DNA of 13,201 nucleotides from Terriglobia bacterium (GCA_022866195.1 JALHUF010000104.1:1-13201), one strand, 5' to 3'. Numbered from the stretch's first letter, positions 1 through 6,967 are shown. The notes: a model not told the origin generated them from the letters alone. Translations and numbers: made by a program.

Positions 1-13
1 AGCCGGCGTTGGG

Positions 14-50
14 TTTTCAATCCTCAATCTTCAATCGTCAATCATCAATC
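14..50. repeat. Heptamer tandem repeat, cluster A (5 units)
   Basis: Five consecutive perfect 7-bp units of the form NTCAATC occupy 16-50 (TTCAATC, CTCAATC, TTCAATC, GTCAATC, ATCAATC), with only the first base of each unit varying. Read in the phase of the other clusters they are TTTTCAA, TCCTCAA, TCTTCAA, TCGTCAA and TCATCAA at 14-48. The array touches the stop codon of the minus-strand gene (TAG complement at 51-53), so in that transcript it is the start of the 3' untranslated region. The function is unknown. All units here have one orientation, so this cluster does not form a hairpin by itself. Confidence 0.85.
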
Positions 51-3000
51 CTACGCGTACTGGCCGCCGCTGTAGACCGCGGGCGGATGATCGGCCTCCA
101 GGTTCTGGTGGCGGAGACGGCCGCTGAGGATCTTGAAGATGGCGAAGGCCATCTGGGGGCGTTCCAGGATCAGTTCGCGGAAGCTTTCGCGGTCGATTTT
201 CACGACGTTGGTCGGATCCACAGCGCGCACGGAGGCCGAGCGAGGGTGATCGTCGAGGATGGCCATTTCTCCAAAGCACTCTTTCTCGCCCAGGTACGCC
301 AGGGTGCGTTCCGCCGAGCCGACATGGCGAAACACTTCGACCCTGCCCTCCACGATGACATAGAGGTGATGGGGAGGCTGATTCTCTTCAAAGATGATTT
401 CCCCGGGCTCGTACGCGTGCTGCAACGCGATGTCGGCCAAGGCGGCGAGTTCTTCACCTTCCAGGCCGGCGAAGAGCGGGGCGGATTTCAGGAAGAGGGC
501 TTTCTCAACCGTCCAGAGCATCGGTCCACTCCTTTGCAGGGAAGGTTGCGCGTCACCGCAGGCAGGCGAACCCGGCGCCAAGACCTTCTCAGCGGCGCGG
601 CGCAGCGCGGGGTCGGAAGATTGACTTGCCGAGTCCAGTTTTGGGCGCCAGGCATCGCGGAAGGCTTGCCAACCTGCGTAAAGCGCGGTTTCGCGCACCA
701 GCGGGCTGCGATCCTCGAGCAGGGCCTGCAGCAGGTTCTCGCCATTCGCCGACGGATGAGAGCCCAGGTAGTACGCGGTGCAGGCTCGCATCCAGGGTTT
801 CGAGTGTTTGGCTATAGCAGTGAGCAGGGAAGCCGCGGGCGCGGTGGGGGCGCTGGCGGTGGGCGCTGGCTCCAACAAGGCCAGTACCTGACGTCCGATT
901 TCCTTGGGCGCCAGGGTGTCCAGGGCTTCCAAAGCATCTGCGCGCAGGCGCGCGTCCCCTGACTGGAGCTTCTGGAAGATGGCTAGCATCCGGTCGCGGC
1001 CGCACACAATGCCCAGCATGTGGAAGACACGCTCCTCGATGTTCACCCGGTCTTCCTCGAGCGCCTGGGCTAGCAGCCGCTCCGACTCGCTGACCGGTCG
1101 CGGCGTCAGGACCTGAGAATAGAGCACGCTCTGCCGGAAGGCGGCCAGCTCATCCTCGGCGTACTTGAACAGGGCGGTGCGCGCGTTTTCGGGCAGCGGG
1201 CCATCGCGCGCCAGGCGATCGAAGGACTTCAAGACCTTCCAGCGCACCCGCCATTCGGGGTCTTTCAGAAGCTGGACGAGCGTGGGGACCACCTGGACGT
1301 TCTTCAAGCGGCCCAGCACGTCGGCCAACTCGCTGCGTATTTCGGGACGGTCGGAAGCGACGGCGGTTTGCATCAACTCCTGAGCGCAGGTGGCGCCACA
1401 CTTGGTGACGATGGCGGCGAGGCTGCGGCGCGCGTCATGGCGCAACTGGGGTGGGCCGGCCAGGGCCTCGACTAAGTTGGGGATGGCGGGGGGCAATCCG
1501 ATGCGCCCCAGGGCTTGCGCCGCCTCGCAACGGATACGAAGTTCGGGGTCGTGCAGAAGCGCGGCGAGTAGTTCGGCCGACTGCTCCAGAGGCAGCCGGC
1601 CGAGCGCGTAGGTGGCGGTGGCCCGGGCTCTGGCATCGCCCTGGGAGAGGCCACGAATTAGGGGCAGTGACTCCAGGGCCGCGGAAACGCCTTGGATGGT
1701 GGCAATCGTGAGCACGGTGTTGATTCGCGCCCGGATGGAGGGGTCTTGGAGCAACGGCCGCAGTTTCTCCACCAGCGCAGGATCTTCCGCCGTGGCCAGC
1801 GCCTCGATGACGTTGGCGCGAACTCGCGCGTCAGGGTCGTTAAGGAGCGGGGTGAAGCGCTCAATGTAGCGGGCTGCCGCCCGGCGCCCTAACGTACTGA
1901 CCGCCGTGGCGCGTACCCGCGGGTCGGGATGGTTGAGCAACTCGACCAGCGCCTCGTTGGCCTGCTCCGCTCCGAAGCTCCCCATGAACTGCATGGCGGC
2001 TATAACGCGCTCGGGGCTCGCGCTGCGCAGCGTGTCAGCCAGAATGCTAAGGCTCGAAGGGTCTCGCAGTTTGGCCAGGGCGGTGGCGGCGGCCTGCCGC
2101 AGGGCGGGGCTATCCGCCTGGAGGTTCTGGAGCAGGGCGCGGATATACCCCTTCTTGGTGGTCAGCGAAACTGCCATCCACGCGAGGGCCAGCACCAAGC
2201 CAATCAGCGCAATTTGCCGAAGCTGCAAATAGCGCGTGCCTAGCAAGAGCAGAACGCCGGCCGCGGCCATCGACAGGGGTTTGATGTAGCCGTCAATGAA
2301 GCCTCGAATCCGGGCTCGCCGCTCGAGTGGCACCGGACTGTAAAGGAGCTGGAAGGATGAATCCTGGAATGTGTAGAGCAAGACGTGGTCGCCCAGTTTC
2401 GCCGCGTAAACAGAGACGTAACCGAAGCTCAAGGTCATCCAGAGGGTTGAGAGCGTCAGGTAGAAGGGATGGAAACCAATCGTCGTTCCCACCCCCAAGC
2501 GCGAGATAAGTGTCGAGGTCAGGAAAACCTGAATCACCAGACAGAGAAATCCGGCAATGCCGCGAAAGCCGCCCAGGAAAGCGGTGAGCACGTTCTTGTC
2601 TGGGTAGGTTTCCTTCATCACTTTGTTGAAGTTGAAGTCCACAAGCGTGAAGACTGTCCACAGCAGGAAGGTGATCAGCGCCATGTTGCGCAGGAGCGGC
2701 TCCTGCCGCAGTTGTGCTGCCCCCTCTTTGAACTTGTCCCATTCGGAAGCTTTCCTGGGCGGAGGGAGAGACGCCTTGTCTTTCTGAAGCGCAGATTTGG
2801 CGGCGCTGTAGCTCCGGTAAACGATGCTTCCCAAGACCAGGGCGGCGAAAATGAGCCCTGCCCAGACCAGCAGGATGTTCTCCGTCCCCAGGGCATTCAC
2901 GGCGGGCCGGGACGTCACACCGACGCCGATCATCCCGAGCAAACTGCCAATGGCGATCAGCGGGAACAGTCGCTTGGCTTGCCGCGTGTCAAACAAGTCG

Positions 3001-3398
3001 CCGAGAAACGTCCAGAATTGCAGGAGGGAGAAATTCCAGATGGTCTGCGCGAGGATGTAAAGAACCGGATAAAACCAGCGCGGCTGCGCCGCCAGGATGG
3101 CTCGGCTGCCGACGAGCAGCGCAACGAAGATGAGGGAAATGCCCGCCAGGAACTTCCCGCGGTCCATGCGGTCAACCAGCGACGTGTAGAACAGCGAGCA
3201 GACAACCAACACCACGGCATTGGCGAAGTACATGTAGGGCAAGTACTGAACGCCGAAGTTGTTAAGAAAAAGCGAGTCACGGGCGTTACGCCCGTACATG
3301 ATGCCGGCGACCACGAGTAGATTGACTGCCAGGCAGAGGGCAACAACCCTCCCCTCGCCGGGATAGATTGGCGCCAGCCGCGTGAGCCATGGTTTCAA
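51..3398 (-). CDS. NTT-like/MFS permease fused to HEAT repeats and a C-terminal cyclic-nucleotide-binding domain
   Basis: This 1115-aa protein has three parts. Residues about 17-412 are a polytopic membrane domain with roughly a dozen hydrophobic segments. It resembles the Npt1/Npt2 nucleotide-transporter (NTT) branch of the MFS fold; the stretch around YSPVPLERRARIRGFIDG (353-370) matches the place where ATP/ADP translocases carry a conserved motif. Residues about 430-950 are tandem helical HEAT-type repeats with recurring 'DP..RVRA.A...LG' signatures. Residues about 972-1096 are a CAP-family cyclic-nucleotide-binding domain with a recognisable phosphate-binding cassette (FGEMAILDD at 1042, then PRSASVRA with the key Arg). 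The substrate is unknown, and adenine-nucleotide exchange should not be assumed. The HEAT and cNMP parts suggest a regulated or scaffolded membrane protein. The start is a TTG at 3398 with no Shine-Dalgarno sequence; the frame stays open upstream to about 3528 without an ATG, GTG or TTG, so the N-terminus is uncertain. It is transcribed away from the pilus operon. Confidence 0.85.
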   Translation of the reverse strand: MKPWLTRLAPIYPGEGRVVALCLAVNLLVVAGIMYGRNARDSLFLNNFGVQYLPYMYFANAVVLVVCSLFYTSLVDRMDRGKFLAGISLIFVALLVGSRAILAAQPRWFYPVLYILAQTIWNFSLLQFWTFLGDLFDTRQAKRLFPLIAIGSLLGMIGVGVTSRPAVNALGTENILLVWAGLIFAALVLGSIVYRSYSAAKSALQKDKASLPPPRKASEWDKFKEGAAQLRQEPLLRNMALITFLLWTVFTLVDFNFNKVMKETYPDKNVLTAFLGGFRGIAGFLCLVIQVFLTSTLISRLGVGTTIGFHPFYLTLSTLWMTLSFGYVSVYAAKLGDHVLLYTFQDSSFQLLYSPVPLERRARIRGFIDGYIKPLSMAAAGVLLLLGTRYLQLRQIALIGLVLALAWMAVSLTTKKGYIRALLQNLQADSPALRQAAATALAKLRDPSSLSILADTLRSASPERVIAAMQFMGSFGAEQANEALVELLNHPDPRVRATAVSTLGRRAAARYIERFTPLLNDPDARVRANVIEALATAEDPALVEKLRPLLQDPSIRARINTVLTIATIQGVSAALESLPLIRGLSQGDARARATATYALGRLPLEQSAELLAALLHDPELRIRCEAAQALGRIGLPPAIPNLVEALAGPPQLRHDARRSLAAIVTKCGATCAQELMQTAVASDRPEIRSELADVLGRLKNVQVVPTLVQLLKDPEWRVRWKVLKSFDRLARDGPLPENARTALFKYAEDELAAFRQSVLYSQVLTPRPVSESERLLAQALEEDRVNIEERVFHMLGIVCGRDRMLAIFQKLQSGDARLRADALEALDTLAPKEIGRQVLALLEPAPTASAPTAPAASLLTAIAKHSKPWMRACTAYYLGSHPSANGENLLQALLEDRSPLVRETALYAGWQAFRDAWRPKLDSASQSSDPALRRAAEKVLAPGSPACGDAQPSLQRSGPMLWTVEKALFLKSAPLFAGLEGEELAALADIALQHAYEPGEIIFEENQPPHHLYVIVEGRVEVFRHVGSAERTLAYLGEKECFGEMAILDDHPRSASVRAVDPTNVVKIDRESFRELILERPQMAFAIFKILSGRLRHQNLEADHPPAVYSGGQYA

Positions 3399-3729
3399 GC
3401 GTGAGGATGACAGACTGGCCTCCTCGGCTTGCCTTGCTGCGCGCCGCAGGGGCGTAAGGCAGCCTCGGGTTCTGGCCTCGAGAACCTGCCCCAGAGCGCA
3501 GGCGCAGGCATTTGGCGAGGCGCTATTCTAGCGCATATCCGTCGCGCGGTCTGCAGGACCTAACGTTGGCTGCGCATCCTGCGAGTCTGCCGCCCGCCGC
3601 GCATCGATCGCAACGCCGCCTGGCAAGGTCAGTTTCACTCCCAGGGGTGTTGCCTGCCATTTCCCATCGCCCTGCGCAAGGCGCCGCTTTGCCTGGCTCG
3701 TCCTGGGAAGTCCCGGAGCGATCTTGCGC
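3399..3729. other. Intergenic region without a convincing gene
   Basis: This 331-nt gap lies between the two minus-strand genes. I see no ORF with a family-like product. It holds a perfect palindrome at 3520-3534, a weak 7-bp stem around 3431-3460 and two structures just downstream of the DUF1059 gene: a GC-rich hairpin at 3703-3716 (CTGGG/CCCGG with an AAGT loop) and a distant 7-bp inverted repeat GCGCAAG (3674-3680) / CTTGCGC (3723-3729). Neither is followed by a U-run on the minus strand, so they are not clear intrinsic terminators. The region probably contains the leader and promoter of the 1115-aa gene. Confidence 0.6.
3520..3553 (-). promoter_or_regulatory. Possible promoter with an overlapping palindrome upstream of the permease-HEAT-cNMP gene
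   Basis: On the minus strand a TAGAAT -10-like hexamer (3525-3530) lies 17 nt downstream of a poor -35 (CAGACC, 3548-3553). The -10 sits inside a perfect 15-bp palindrome, GCGCTA-TTC-TAGCGC at 3520-3534, which could be an operator. The implied transcript start near 3518 gives a leader of about 120 nt. Only the -10 and the palindrome are good; the -35 is weak, so this is tentative. Confidence 0.25.
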
Positions 3730-3912
3730 CTACTCGTCCTTGATCGCAGCCTTCACCATGGCCATGATGGCAGGAGGGATGCTGGAAGCGTGGATGCCGT
3801 GATCCTTCTCTGCATGTTCGGCTGCTAGCTTAAGGAGGTCCTCTTCGGTCTCAGCGCGAAGCTCGTGGGTGCACTTCATGCCCAGATCCCTGCACCGCAA
3901 CACCTTTGCCAT
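3730..3912 (-). CDS. DUF1059 family small protein
   Basis: This 60-aa protein is of the DUF1059 type. It begins MAKVLRCRDLGMKCTHEL, with two cysteines (C7, C14), continues through a polar ETEEDLLKLAAEHAEKDHG segment that is predicted helical, and ends in an AKAAIKDE-like tail (VKAAIKDE). The length and overall pattern match the family, whose molecular role is not established. The Cys-x6-Cys pair and the later His residues could bind a metal or be redox-active, but that is inference. The start at 3912 is favoured over the in-frame ATG at 3918 because an AAGGAG Shine-Dalgarno ends directly against 3918 but is correctly spaced (6 nt) from 3912. A much longer upstream extension of this frame has no family support. 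The gene is divergent from the PilZ gene, 123 bp away. Confidence 0.85.
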   Translation of the reverse strand: MAKVLRCRDLGMKCTHELRAETEEDLLKLAAEHAEKDHGIHASSIPPAIMAMVKAAIKDE

Positions 3913-3918
3913 CTTCAT

Positions 3919-3924
3919 CTCCTT
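3919..3924 (-). promoter_or_regulatory. Ribosome binding site deciding the DUF1059 start
   Basis: AAGGAG on the minus strand lies 6 nt before the ATG at 3912 and 0 nt before the ATG at 3918. The spacing selects the downstream ATG as the true start. Confidence 0.7.
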
Positions 3925-3947
3925 CTTGCGTCGCAGATTCGGCCGGG

Positions 3948-3953
3948 ATTTTA
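3948..3953 (-). promoter_or_regulatory. Possible -10 element for the DUF1059 gene
   Basis: TAAAAT on the minus strand fits a sigma-70 -10 hexamer and would give a leader of about 29 nt before the start at 3912. No good -35 is found 16-18 nt upstream (GC-rich sequence there), so support is partial. Confidence 0.3.
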
Positions 3954-3999
3954 CCATTGAGTGACCTTTCCCTGGCGACTTTCTCCTCTTGGGAGTGGG

Positions 4000-4027
4000 T
4001 TGACAATGCCGATTCGTCTTGTATGAT
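4000..4027 (+). promoter_or_regulatory. Near-consensus sigma-70 promoter for the PilZ gene
   Basis: TTGACA (4000-4005) is separated by 16 nt from TATGAT (4022-4027). The -35 is perfect and the -10 matches 5 of 6. Transcription would start about 4033-4036, which coincides with the PilZ ATG at 4036, so the transcript is predicted to be leaderless or nearly so. There is no Shine-Dalgarno sequence before 4036, which agrees with this. Confidence 0.75.
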
Positions 4028-4035
4028 ACGCGGAT

Positions 4036-4380
4036 ATGAGCGACGGGCCGATGCAGAAACGGAGGTTTCCCCGGTACCAAGCAGATCTCGAAGTGACCAT
4101 CTACCTAGACTCCAAGTGTATCCAATCGCGTATTCCCCAGGTCAGCCGAGGGGGATGTCTCGTCTTTCCGCCCGTGCCTTCCCACCAGAGCCCGGCGATC
4201 AAGTTGTCGCTCCAATTGGCTGACGGCTTGCCCCCTATCAACTGCAAAGGTGAGATCGTGTACAGCATCAACGATCGGGGAACAGGTGTAGCCTTCACGG
4301 AGATCTCCCTCTACAACCAGGATCGCATCACCGACTTTTTCGAGAAGCAACAAGCCGCTGAGAAGCCTGCAGCCTCGTAA
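4036..4380 (+). CDS. PilZ domain protein (probable c-di-GMP receptor)
   Basis: This is a 114-aa single-domain PilZ protein. PilZ domains bind cyclic di-GMP through an RxxxR motif and a following (D/N)xSxxG motif. Here RRFPR (R9, R13) is intact. The second motif reads Q35-V-S37-R-G-G40, so the usual Asp/Asn is Gln while Ser and Gly are kept. A beta-barrel-like run follows (INCKGEIVYSINDRGTGVAF), then a C-terminal helix with an acidic/basic tail. There is no signal peptide or membrane segment, so it is cytoplasmic. The start at 4036 fits the promoter position; ATG at 4051 (Met6) would also keep both motifs and cannot be excluded. It sits directly upstream of the pilus/secretion operon in the same direction, with a 166-182 nt gap that seems to hold a separate promoter, which suggests it may modulate that machine. 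A direct partner is inferred, not shown. Confidence 0.88.
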   Translation: MSDGPMQKRRFPRYQADLEVTIYLDSKCIQSRIPQVSRGGCLVFPPVPSHQSPAIKLSLQLADGLPPINCKGEIVYSINDRGTGVAFTEISLYNQDRITDFFEKQQAAEKPAAS

Positions 4381-4493
4381 CCATATTCGCTGCCCAGGAG
4401 CCAGAGTGGGAACGGCCTGCTCCGTTTGGTGAGTCTTCCGGGCACCTAGCCGGCCCCCGCGGCCTTAGCTGGCGCCGCCCTGTCGGGTTTGAC

Positions 4494-4523
4494 TTGCCTT
4501 AATGCATGTGAGTGCGTGATAAT
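4494..4523 (+). promoter_or_regulatory. Likely promoter of the secretin-pilus operon
   Basis: TTGCCT (4494-4499) and GATAAT (4518-4523) are spaced by 18 nt, matching 4/6 and 5/6 of the sigma-70 hexamers. A better -35-like TTGACT at 4489-4494 is 23 nt from the -10, which is too far. Transcription would start near 4530, giving a 5' leader of about 17-35 nt depending on the secretin start. I found no sigma-54 GG-N10-GC element in this gap. Confidence 0.45.
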
Positions 4524-4561
4524 CCACTTTACCGATACAGCGAGGTATGTCGGGGGAGGGA

Positions 4562-6355
4562 ATGGTGCGCAGAGGAGTCCGTGTTTGGGGGGTCGGCGCG
4601 GCGCTTCTCCTATGCTTCGGATGCGGGGGGGGAAGCAGTCTCTTCCGCGAAGGCCGTAAGGCCGAACTTCGTAAGGACTGGGATACCGCGCTCATCAAAT
4701 ATGAGAGGGCCCTTCAGGTAGAGCCTGAAAATGCTAACTACCTTATCCATGAGAGGATTGCGCGGACCCAGGGGTCTCTTTTTCACCTCAAGCAGGGACG
4801 CCGCCTTGTGGCAGCGGGCCGCACGGACGAGGCATCGGGCGAATTTCAGAAGGCCGTAGGCATCGACCCCAGCAATGAAGCAGCGGGCCAGGAGTTGGGC
4901 CGGCTCCTGGCCCAGCAGACCGCAGTCAAGCGGGCCCGCGAGGAGTCGATCCAGCAGGCCCTGAAGGCGCGGGAACAGGCAGCAGGTCCGTCGGGTGTCC
5001 AGCTAAAACCTTGGCCTACCGAGCCGTTAGCGCACTTCCGCATATCGGCGGATAGCCGCAAGGTCTATGAGACCTTGGCCAAGCTAGCTGATCTGAACGT
5101 TGCCTTCACTTTGGACTTCACCCCGAAGCAGGTTTCGGTGGACCTGGCGAACGTGAAAATCGAGGACGCTTTGCGCGTGGTCTCCTACCAGACGAAGACT
5201 TTTTGGCGGGCGGTGACCTCCAACACGATTCTGGTTGTCCCCGATACGCCGACCAACCGGAGAGATTACGAGGAAGAGGTCCTGAAGACCATCTATCTTT
5301 CGAATCCCTTGGCGCCCGCGGATCGGACAGCGATAACTACGGCGCTGAAGCAAGTGCTTGGTTTGCAGAGGATTGTCGACAACCCTGATTCCAATGCCAT
5401 CATCATCCGTGACACGCCCGCCAAGGTGGCGGCAGCGGAGAAAATGATCCGCGATTTGGACCAGAACAAAGCTGAGATCTTGGTGGAGGTGGCCGTGGTG
5501 GAAGCCGACCGCAGCCGCATCCGCGACCTGGGGCTGACCCTGGCGACAGTAAATCCCTCCTCGGGCACCATCACGCCAGGATTGCAGGGCGCCGCTGTCT
5601 TTGCCCCGACCGCCGCGACCGTGGGCATTGGAAGCATAAGCTACCGGAATTACGCCCTCGTGCTGCCCAGTGCCACCGCCAGCGCGGTGCTGAACGATTC
5701 GCGAAGTCGCGTGCTGCAGAACCCGCAGGTGCGCGTCACCGACGGCCAAACGGCCAAGCTGCGCATTGGGGCGCGAATCCCCTATGCCACCGGCAGCTTC
5801 CTACCTTCGCTGGGAGGGGTCACGGGCGGGACTGGCGGGGGCTTCGGCTTGCTGGCCAGCACCCAGTTCCAATACCAGGAGGTGGGCGTGAACCTGGACC
5901 TGACACCTCGCCTGATGGCGAACGGGGAAGTCAGCCTGCACGCCCGTATCGAGATTTCTTCCGTAGGGGCAGACAGATCCGTGGGGGGCCTCGCGCAGCC
6001 AACCTTCAACCAGCGAGTGATCGAACACGATATTCGGCTGAAAGAAGGCGAAGTGAATTTGCTGGGAGGGTTGATCGAGGCCAAGGAGAGTCAATCGGTC
6101 TCGGGCCTGCCCGGCCTCAGTCAAATCCCGCTCCTGGGGTATCTGTTCTCGAGTCACCACCTTGAACGAGTTGAGACTGAAGTGCTGGTAATGCTGACCC
6201 CAAGGGTGATTCGGTTGCCCGAGCGACTGGCCGAGAGCGGGAGAGAGGTTCCCGTAGGGGTGGGCGCGGCGGCTCCAGCAGTTCCGACGCCGCCGGCCCC
6301 GGAACCGACCCCGCAGCCCGAGGCGCCTCCGGAGCAGCCTGGCCAGCCGCAATGA
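4562..6355 (+). CDS. Secretin with N-terminal lipoprotein signal and TPR region (PilQ/GspD-like)
   Basis: This protein forms the outer-membrane channel. Numbered from the ATG at 4562 (597 aa), it opens with RR and a hydrophobic run ending in GCGGG, a probable lipobox with Cys21 (its -3 residue is Cys, so not ideal). Two TPR-like segments follow (about 28-58 and 77-115), then a helical linker, an N0/STN-like domain (about 159-227), one N1 secretin domain (about 240-301) and the secretin barrel (about 371-551). The barrel has a Gly-rich gate region (GGVTGGTGGGFG) and the signature LPGLSQIPLLGYLF. The tail is Pro/Glu-rich. No AMIN domains are seen, unlike classical PilQ. Three starts are possible: ATG 4547 (GAGG only 1 nt away), ATG 4562 and GTG 4565. 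GGAGG at 4555-4559 is 2 nt from 4562 and 5 nt from 4565, so the true start is one of the later two. It is the first gene of the operon and its stop overlaps the next start by 4 bp (ATGA). Confidence 0.9.
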   Translation: MVRRGVRVWGVGAALLLCFGCGGGSSLFREGRKAELRKDWDTALIKYERALQVEPENANYLIHERIARTQGSLFHLKQGRRLVAAGRTDEASGEFQKAVGIDPSNEAAGQELGRLLAQQTAVKRAREESIQQALKAREQAAGPSGVQLKPWPTEPLAHFRISADSRKVYETLAKLADLNVAFTLDFTPKQVSVDLANVKIEDALRVVSYQTKTFWRAVTSNTILVVPDTPTNRRDYEEEVLKTIYLSNPLAPADRTAITTALKQVLGLQRIVDNPDSNAIIIRDTPAKVAAAEKMIRDLDQNKAEILVEVAVVEADRSRIRDLGLTLATVNPSSGTITPGLQGAAVFAPTAATVGIGSISYRNYALVLPSATASAVLNDSRSRVLQNPQVRVTDGQTAKLRIGARIPYATGSFLPSLGGVTGGTGGGFGLLASTQFQYQEVGVNLDLTPRLMANGEVSLHARIEISSVGADRSVGGLAQPTFNQRVIEHDIRLKEGEVNLLGGLIEAKESQSVSGLPGLSQIPLLGYLFSSHHLERVETEVLVMLTPRVIRLPERLAESGREVPVGVGAAAPAVPTPPAPEPTPQPEAPPEQPGQPQ

Positions 6356-6840
6356 GACGTAGGACTGCCAAGATTACGGTGCAACGCAACACAGGCCGCG
6401 CGTTTACCCTGGTGGAACTCATCGCGGCCATCACCATCCTGTTGATTCTTACCAGCGTCGCCCTGCCCTTAGCCCGCGTACAAGTACAACGTACTCGCGA
6501 AGTCGCACTGCGCCGCGCGCTGCGTGAGGTTCGTCAGGCGGTCGATCGCTACAAGGACTTCGCCGACCGCGGCATGATTCCTACGAAGGCCGACAGCTTC
6601 GGCTATCCTCCCGACCTCGAGACTCTGGTGACGGGAGTCCCGCTGAAAGGGACGGCCACGGCCAAGTACAAATTCCTGCGCCGGATCCCCGTGGACCCCA
6701 TGACCCGCGAGACAGACTGGGGATTGCGTGCCATGCAGGATGAGCCAGAATCGCGGAGCTGGGGCGGGGGAAACGTGTTTGATGTTCACACCAAGAGTCA
6801 GGGCACAGCATTGGACGGAACTCGCTATGCGGATTGGTAG
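6352..6840 (+). CDS. GspG-like type II pseudopilin (first copy)
   Basis: This 162-aa prepilin-like protein has a 17-residue basic leader (MRRRTAK...), then FTLVELIAAITILLILTSVALP, the class III prepilin helix with Glu at +5 (E22). A GspG-like soluble domain follows, with 'IPVDPMTRETDWGL' and a C-terminal '...DVHTKSQ..ALDGTRYADW' tail. It would be processed by a prepilin peptidase (not encoded here), inserted in the inner membrane and polymerised into the pseudopilus. The residue before the cleavage site is Ala17 (GRA|FTLVE) instead of the usual Gly. The start overlaps the secretin stop by 4 bp, and no well-spaced Shine-Dalgarno is present (GGAG is 17 nt away), so translation is probably coupled. 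It is paralogous to the gene at 6968, with the same C-terminal pattern. A minor pilin of a type IV pilus is the alternative. Confidence 0.88.
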   Translation: MRRRTAKITVQRNTGRAFTLVELIAAITILLILTSVALPLARVQVQRTREVALRRALREVRQAVDRYKDFADRGMIPTKADSFGYPPDLETLVTGVPLKGTATAKYKFLRRIPVDPMTRETDWGLRAMQDEPESRSWGGGNVFDVHTKSQGTALDGTRYADW

Positions 6841-6886
6841 GCGGTCCGGGAATGATTTTAGGATTGCCGAGGTAGGACGTCGGCCC

Positions 6887-6948
6887 TTGTCCATTGTCGG
6901 TCGTCCGGTGCAGCGGACCACGGACTACAGACCACGGACCGCAGACGA
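6887..6948. repeat. Heptamer repeat, cluster B (two opposed arms)
   Basis: The left arm holds three 7-bp units at 6887-6907 (TTGTCCA, TTGTCGG, TCGTCCG). After a 6-nt spacer, the right arm holds five units at 6914-6948 (CGGACCA, CGGACTA, CAGACCA, CGGACCG, CAGACGA) that are the same family in reverse orientation. The arms meet in a hairpin, GTCCG (6903-6907) / CGGAC (6914-6918) with loop GTGCAG. The element fills half of the 127-nt gap between the two pseudopilin genes and is therefore transcribed within the operon. Confidence 0.8.
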
Positions 6949-6967
6949 GGGCGGCTTTCATTCTCGA

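Noticed and set aside
9..962. 317-codon plus-strand frame over the C-terminus of the permease-HEAT-cNMP gene
   Set aside because: It starts inside the heptamer array and runs opposite the recognisable cyclic-nucleotide domain; no sensible product.
2469..3320. 283-codon plus-strand frame over the permease domain
   Set aside because: It lies opposite the well-supported membrane segments and its product is a low-complexity charged shadow.
3512..3802. Possible gene in the 331-nt gap on the plus strand
   Set aside because: It runs into the antisense of the DUF1059 gene and its product is a low-complexity Ala/Pro/Ser-rich sequence.
4449..4477. Terminator after the PilZ gene
   Set aside because: GC-rich short complementary stretches exist, but there is no stable stem with a T-run.
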